Shown: positions 28,663 through 30,178 of the stretch, in pieces
Layout of the letters: every line of letters begins with the position of its first letter
How positions within the stretch are numbered: the stretch's first letter is position 1
Source of the DNA: Pseudomonadota bacterium
GTDB lineage: Bacteria > Pseudomonadota > Gammaproteobacteria > Steroidobacterales > Steroidobacteraceae
DNA: 30,178 nucleotides
Assembly (NCBI GenBank): GCA_023433465.1
Contig: JAEZCR010000269.1
Location: forward strand, 1 to 30,178
Direction: 5' to 3'
Notes under the pieces: model-generated
Told to the model about the DNA's origin: nothing
Database searches by the model: none
Seen by the model: only the letters and a program-made list of their open reading frames with translations
Made by a program: the position numbers and the translations under genes

Positions 28663-29829
28663 GTGAAAGAAACGCTCAATCTCATCGCCTTCTCGCTGGT
28701 CATCGCGACACTGTCCGCCTGTGCGCGGAATGAGGCTGCCGAGTCGCCGCCCGCGCCGCCGGCCGTGCAGGCCGCGAAGGTCATCTCGAAGCCCATCACC
28801 GAATTCGACGAATTCACGGGCCGCTTCGAGGCCGTAGAGCGGGTCGAAATTCGTCCGCGCGTCTCGGGCTACGTCACGTCGGCGCGTTTCCAGCAGGGCC
28901 ACGAGGTGAACAAGGGCGAGATCCTCTACGTGATCGATCCGCGACCCTACCAGGCTGCCCTCAAGCAGGCGCAAGCCGAGCTCGCGCGGGCACGTACGCA
29001 GCTCAAACTCGCGCAGTCCGAGCGCGAACGCGCCGACCGGCTGATCGAGAAGCGCGCCATCTCGCAGGAGGAATACGACGAGCGCATCTCCGGCAGCGAA
29101 CAGGCGAGCGCGAATCTCGCGGCGGCCGAGGCCGCGGTCGAATCCGCCGCGCTCGACCTCTCGTTCACGGAAGTGCGCGCGCCGATCGCGGGCCTCGTGG
29201 GCCGCGCGGAGATCACCGCGGGCAACCTCGTCACCGCCGGGCAGACGCTGCTCACGACGCTGGTGTCCATCGATCCTATCTACGTCTCGTTCGACGGCGA
29301 CGAGCAGGTGTATCTCAAGTACGTCGGCATGGATCTGCGTGGCGAGCGCAGGAGCTCGCGCACGGCGCCGAACCCCGTGTGGGTCGGCCTCGCCGATGAA
29401 AAGGGTCATCCGCACGAGGGCCACATGGTGTTCCTCGACAACGCACTGAACCCCGAGACCGGCACGATTCACGCGCGCGGACTGTTCAAGAACCCTGACC
29501 GACGCTTCACCCCCGGAATGTTCGCGCGCGTGAAGCTCGTCGGCAGCGCCGAGTACGACGCGCTGCTCATCAACGACAGCGCCGTCGGCACCGACCAGAG
29601 CGTCAAGTACGTGCTCAAGGTCGGCCAGGAAAACAAGGTCGAGTACACCCCCGTGAAACTCGGCCCGCTGATCGACGGACTGCGCGTGGTGCGCGAAGGC
29701 CTGCGTGCCGACGACTTGATCCTCGTCCGTGGCCTGCAGCAGGTGCGCCCCGGCATGCCCGTGACCCCAGAGCTCGTCGCGATGGGCGAACGCCCGCGCA
29801 CCGGCAACACCCTGGTCGCCCAGCAGTGA
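28663..29829 (+). CDS. RND efflux periplasmic adaptor (membrane fusion lipoprotein)
   Basis: About 388 aa from the GTG at 28663, with GGAG eight bases upstream; an ATG at 28606 adds a stretch that does not look like protein. The signal ends in the lipobox LSAC (IATLSAC), giving lipid anchoring. Next come the barrel-sandwich half VEIRPRVSGYVTSARFQQGHEVNKGEILYVIDPRPYQAALKQAQ, a long alpha-helical hairpin (RARTQLKLAQSERERADRLIEKRAISQEEYDE), the second half VRAPIAGLVGRAEITAGNLVTAGQ and a beta-barrel domain. It bridges the inner-membrane pump to an outer-membrane channel. It overlaps the pump gene by GTGA. No outer-membrane factor or regulator is visible in the window. Confidence 0.93.
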   Translation: MKETLNLIAFSLVIATLSACARNEAAESPPAPPAVQAAKVISKPITEFDEFTGRFEAVERVEIRPRVSGYVTSARFQQGHEVNKGEILYVIDPRPYQAALKQAQAELARARTQLKLAQSERERADRLIEKRAISQEEYDERISGSEQASANLAAAEAAVESAALDLSFTEVRAPIAGLVGRAEITAGNLVTAGQTLLTTLVSIDPIYVSFDGDEQVYLKYVGMDLRGERRSSRTAPNPVWVGLADEKGHPHEGHMVFLDNALNPETGTIHARGLFKNPDRRFTPGMFARVKLVGSAEYDALLINDSAVGTDQSVKYVLKVGQENKVEYTPVKLGPLIDGLRVVREGLRADDLILVRGLQQVRPGMPVTPELVAMGERPRTGNTLVAQQ

Positions 29830-30178
29830 AATTCTCGAGCTACTTCATCGACCGTCCGGTCTTCGCGTCCGTGCTCTCCGCGTTCATCCTGATCGCGGGC
29901 GCGATCTCGCTCTTCAAACTACCCGTCAGCGAGTACCCGGAGGTCGTGCCGCCCTCGGTCGTGGTGCGCGCCAACTACCCCGGCGCGAACCCCCGCGTCA
30001 TCTCCGAAACGGTGGCGGCGCCGCTCGAGCAGGAGATCGTCGGCGTCGAGAACATGCTCTACATGTCCTCGCAGTCGACGATGGACGGCACGCTGGCGAT
30101 CACGGTGACGTTCGCGATCGGCACCGACATCGACAAGGCCCAGGTGCAGGTGCAGAACCGCGTGGCCCAGGCGCTGCC
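29826..30178 (+). CDS. RND efflux inner-membrane pump (AcrB/MexB-like), truncated at the window edge
   Basis: The first 117 codons of a permease. It starts with the GTG at 29826 overlapping the adaptor stop (GTGA). KFSSYFIDRPVFASVLSAFILIAGAISLFKLPV is the first transmembrane helix with the typical IDRPVFA entry. EYPEVVPPSVVVRANYPGANPRVISETVAAPLEQEIVGVENMLYM and GTLAITVTFAIGTDIDKAQVQVQNRV are the family-wide start of the first porter domain. It forms the proton-driven trimer that exports toxic compounds from the inner membrane or periplasm. Most of the gene lies beyond the right end. Confidence 0.95.
   Translation, partial: MKFSSYFIDRPVFASVLSAFILIAGAISLFKLPVSEYPEVVPPSVVVRANYPGANPRVISETVAAPLEQEIVGVENMLYMSSQSTMDGTLAITVTFAIGTDIDKAQVQVQNRVAQAL

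Noticed and set aside
1..30178. CRISPR arrays, tRNA or rRNA genes, prophage or integrase sites
   Set aside because: No regularly spaced repeats, no tRNA-like cloverleaf, no rRNA-like conserved stretch and no phage or integrase proteins were seen.

Overview
The window is about 30 kb of GC-rich bacterial chromosome, densely coded on both strands. The gene content points to a gammaproteobacterium near Xanthomonadales/Steroidobacterales: a DUF1592/DUF1552 pair, a HutF-type histidine pathway, PEP-CTERM protein sorting, a DUF222-HNH gene behind a LexA-type box, an OprP-like porin, a REP-associated tyrosine transposase (RAYT) and an RND pump. This placement is inferred from gene content only. I see no rRNA, tRNA, CRISPR, prophage or plasmid functions.

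Layout. 1-4.9 kb: the 3' end of an unknown gene, an exported GH5-like glycosidase, an exported esterase, a META-domain lipoprotein, an LRAT-like protein and a cytochrome c'/cytochrome b pair. 5.0-8.9 kb: a two-gene operon of an exported multi-DUF cytochrome-like protein (DUF1587/1592/1588/1585 type) and a Tat-exported DUF1552 protein. 8.86-9.88 kb: a RAYT gene bracketed by 35-bp inverted repeats. 9.9-12.0 kb: a PEP-CTERM protein, GTP cyclohydrolase I and a stand-alone Hpt protein. 12.1-17.6 kb: histidine utilisation, with hutF plus a small lipoprotein gene diverging from hutI-hutG-hutU. Together these enzymes take urocanate to glutamate and formate, but histidase (hutH) is not in the window. 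17.6-19.2 kb: a small exported ORF and a DUF222-HNH gene split by an in-frame TGA, with a good sigma-70 promoter overlapped by a LexA-type box. 19.2-23.4 kb: a hypothetical protein, then a tight operon aspA-ansB-porin.

23.6-26.2 kb: a double DUF1428 protein, then on the minus strand a 61-aa ORF, a DUF692 (MNIO) enzyme and a DUF2063/HvfC-like partner, which is the gene order of a RiPP-type modification locus. 26.3-30.2 kb: an exported vanadium-haloperoxidase-like protein, an arginase-fold protein, and the adaptor and truncated inner-membrane pump of an RND efflux system.

The two most interesting systems are (i) the MNIO locus with a small, atypical candidate substrate and (ii) an apparently exported asparagine-to-fumarate pathway, in which the aspartase carries an N-terminal signal peptide and is co-transcribed with a secreted type II asparaginase and an outer-membrane porin. 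Small palindromic elements repeatedly sit exactly at, or supply, the stop codons of neighbouring genes (2633-2658, 8856-8890 and 9849-9883).
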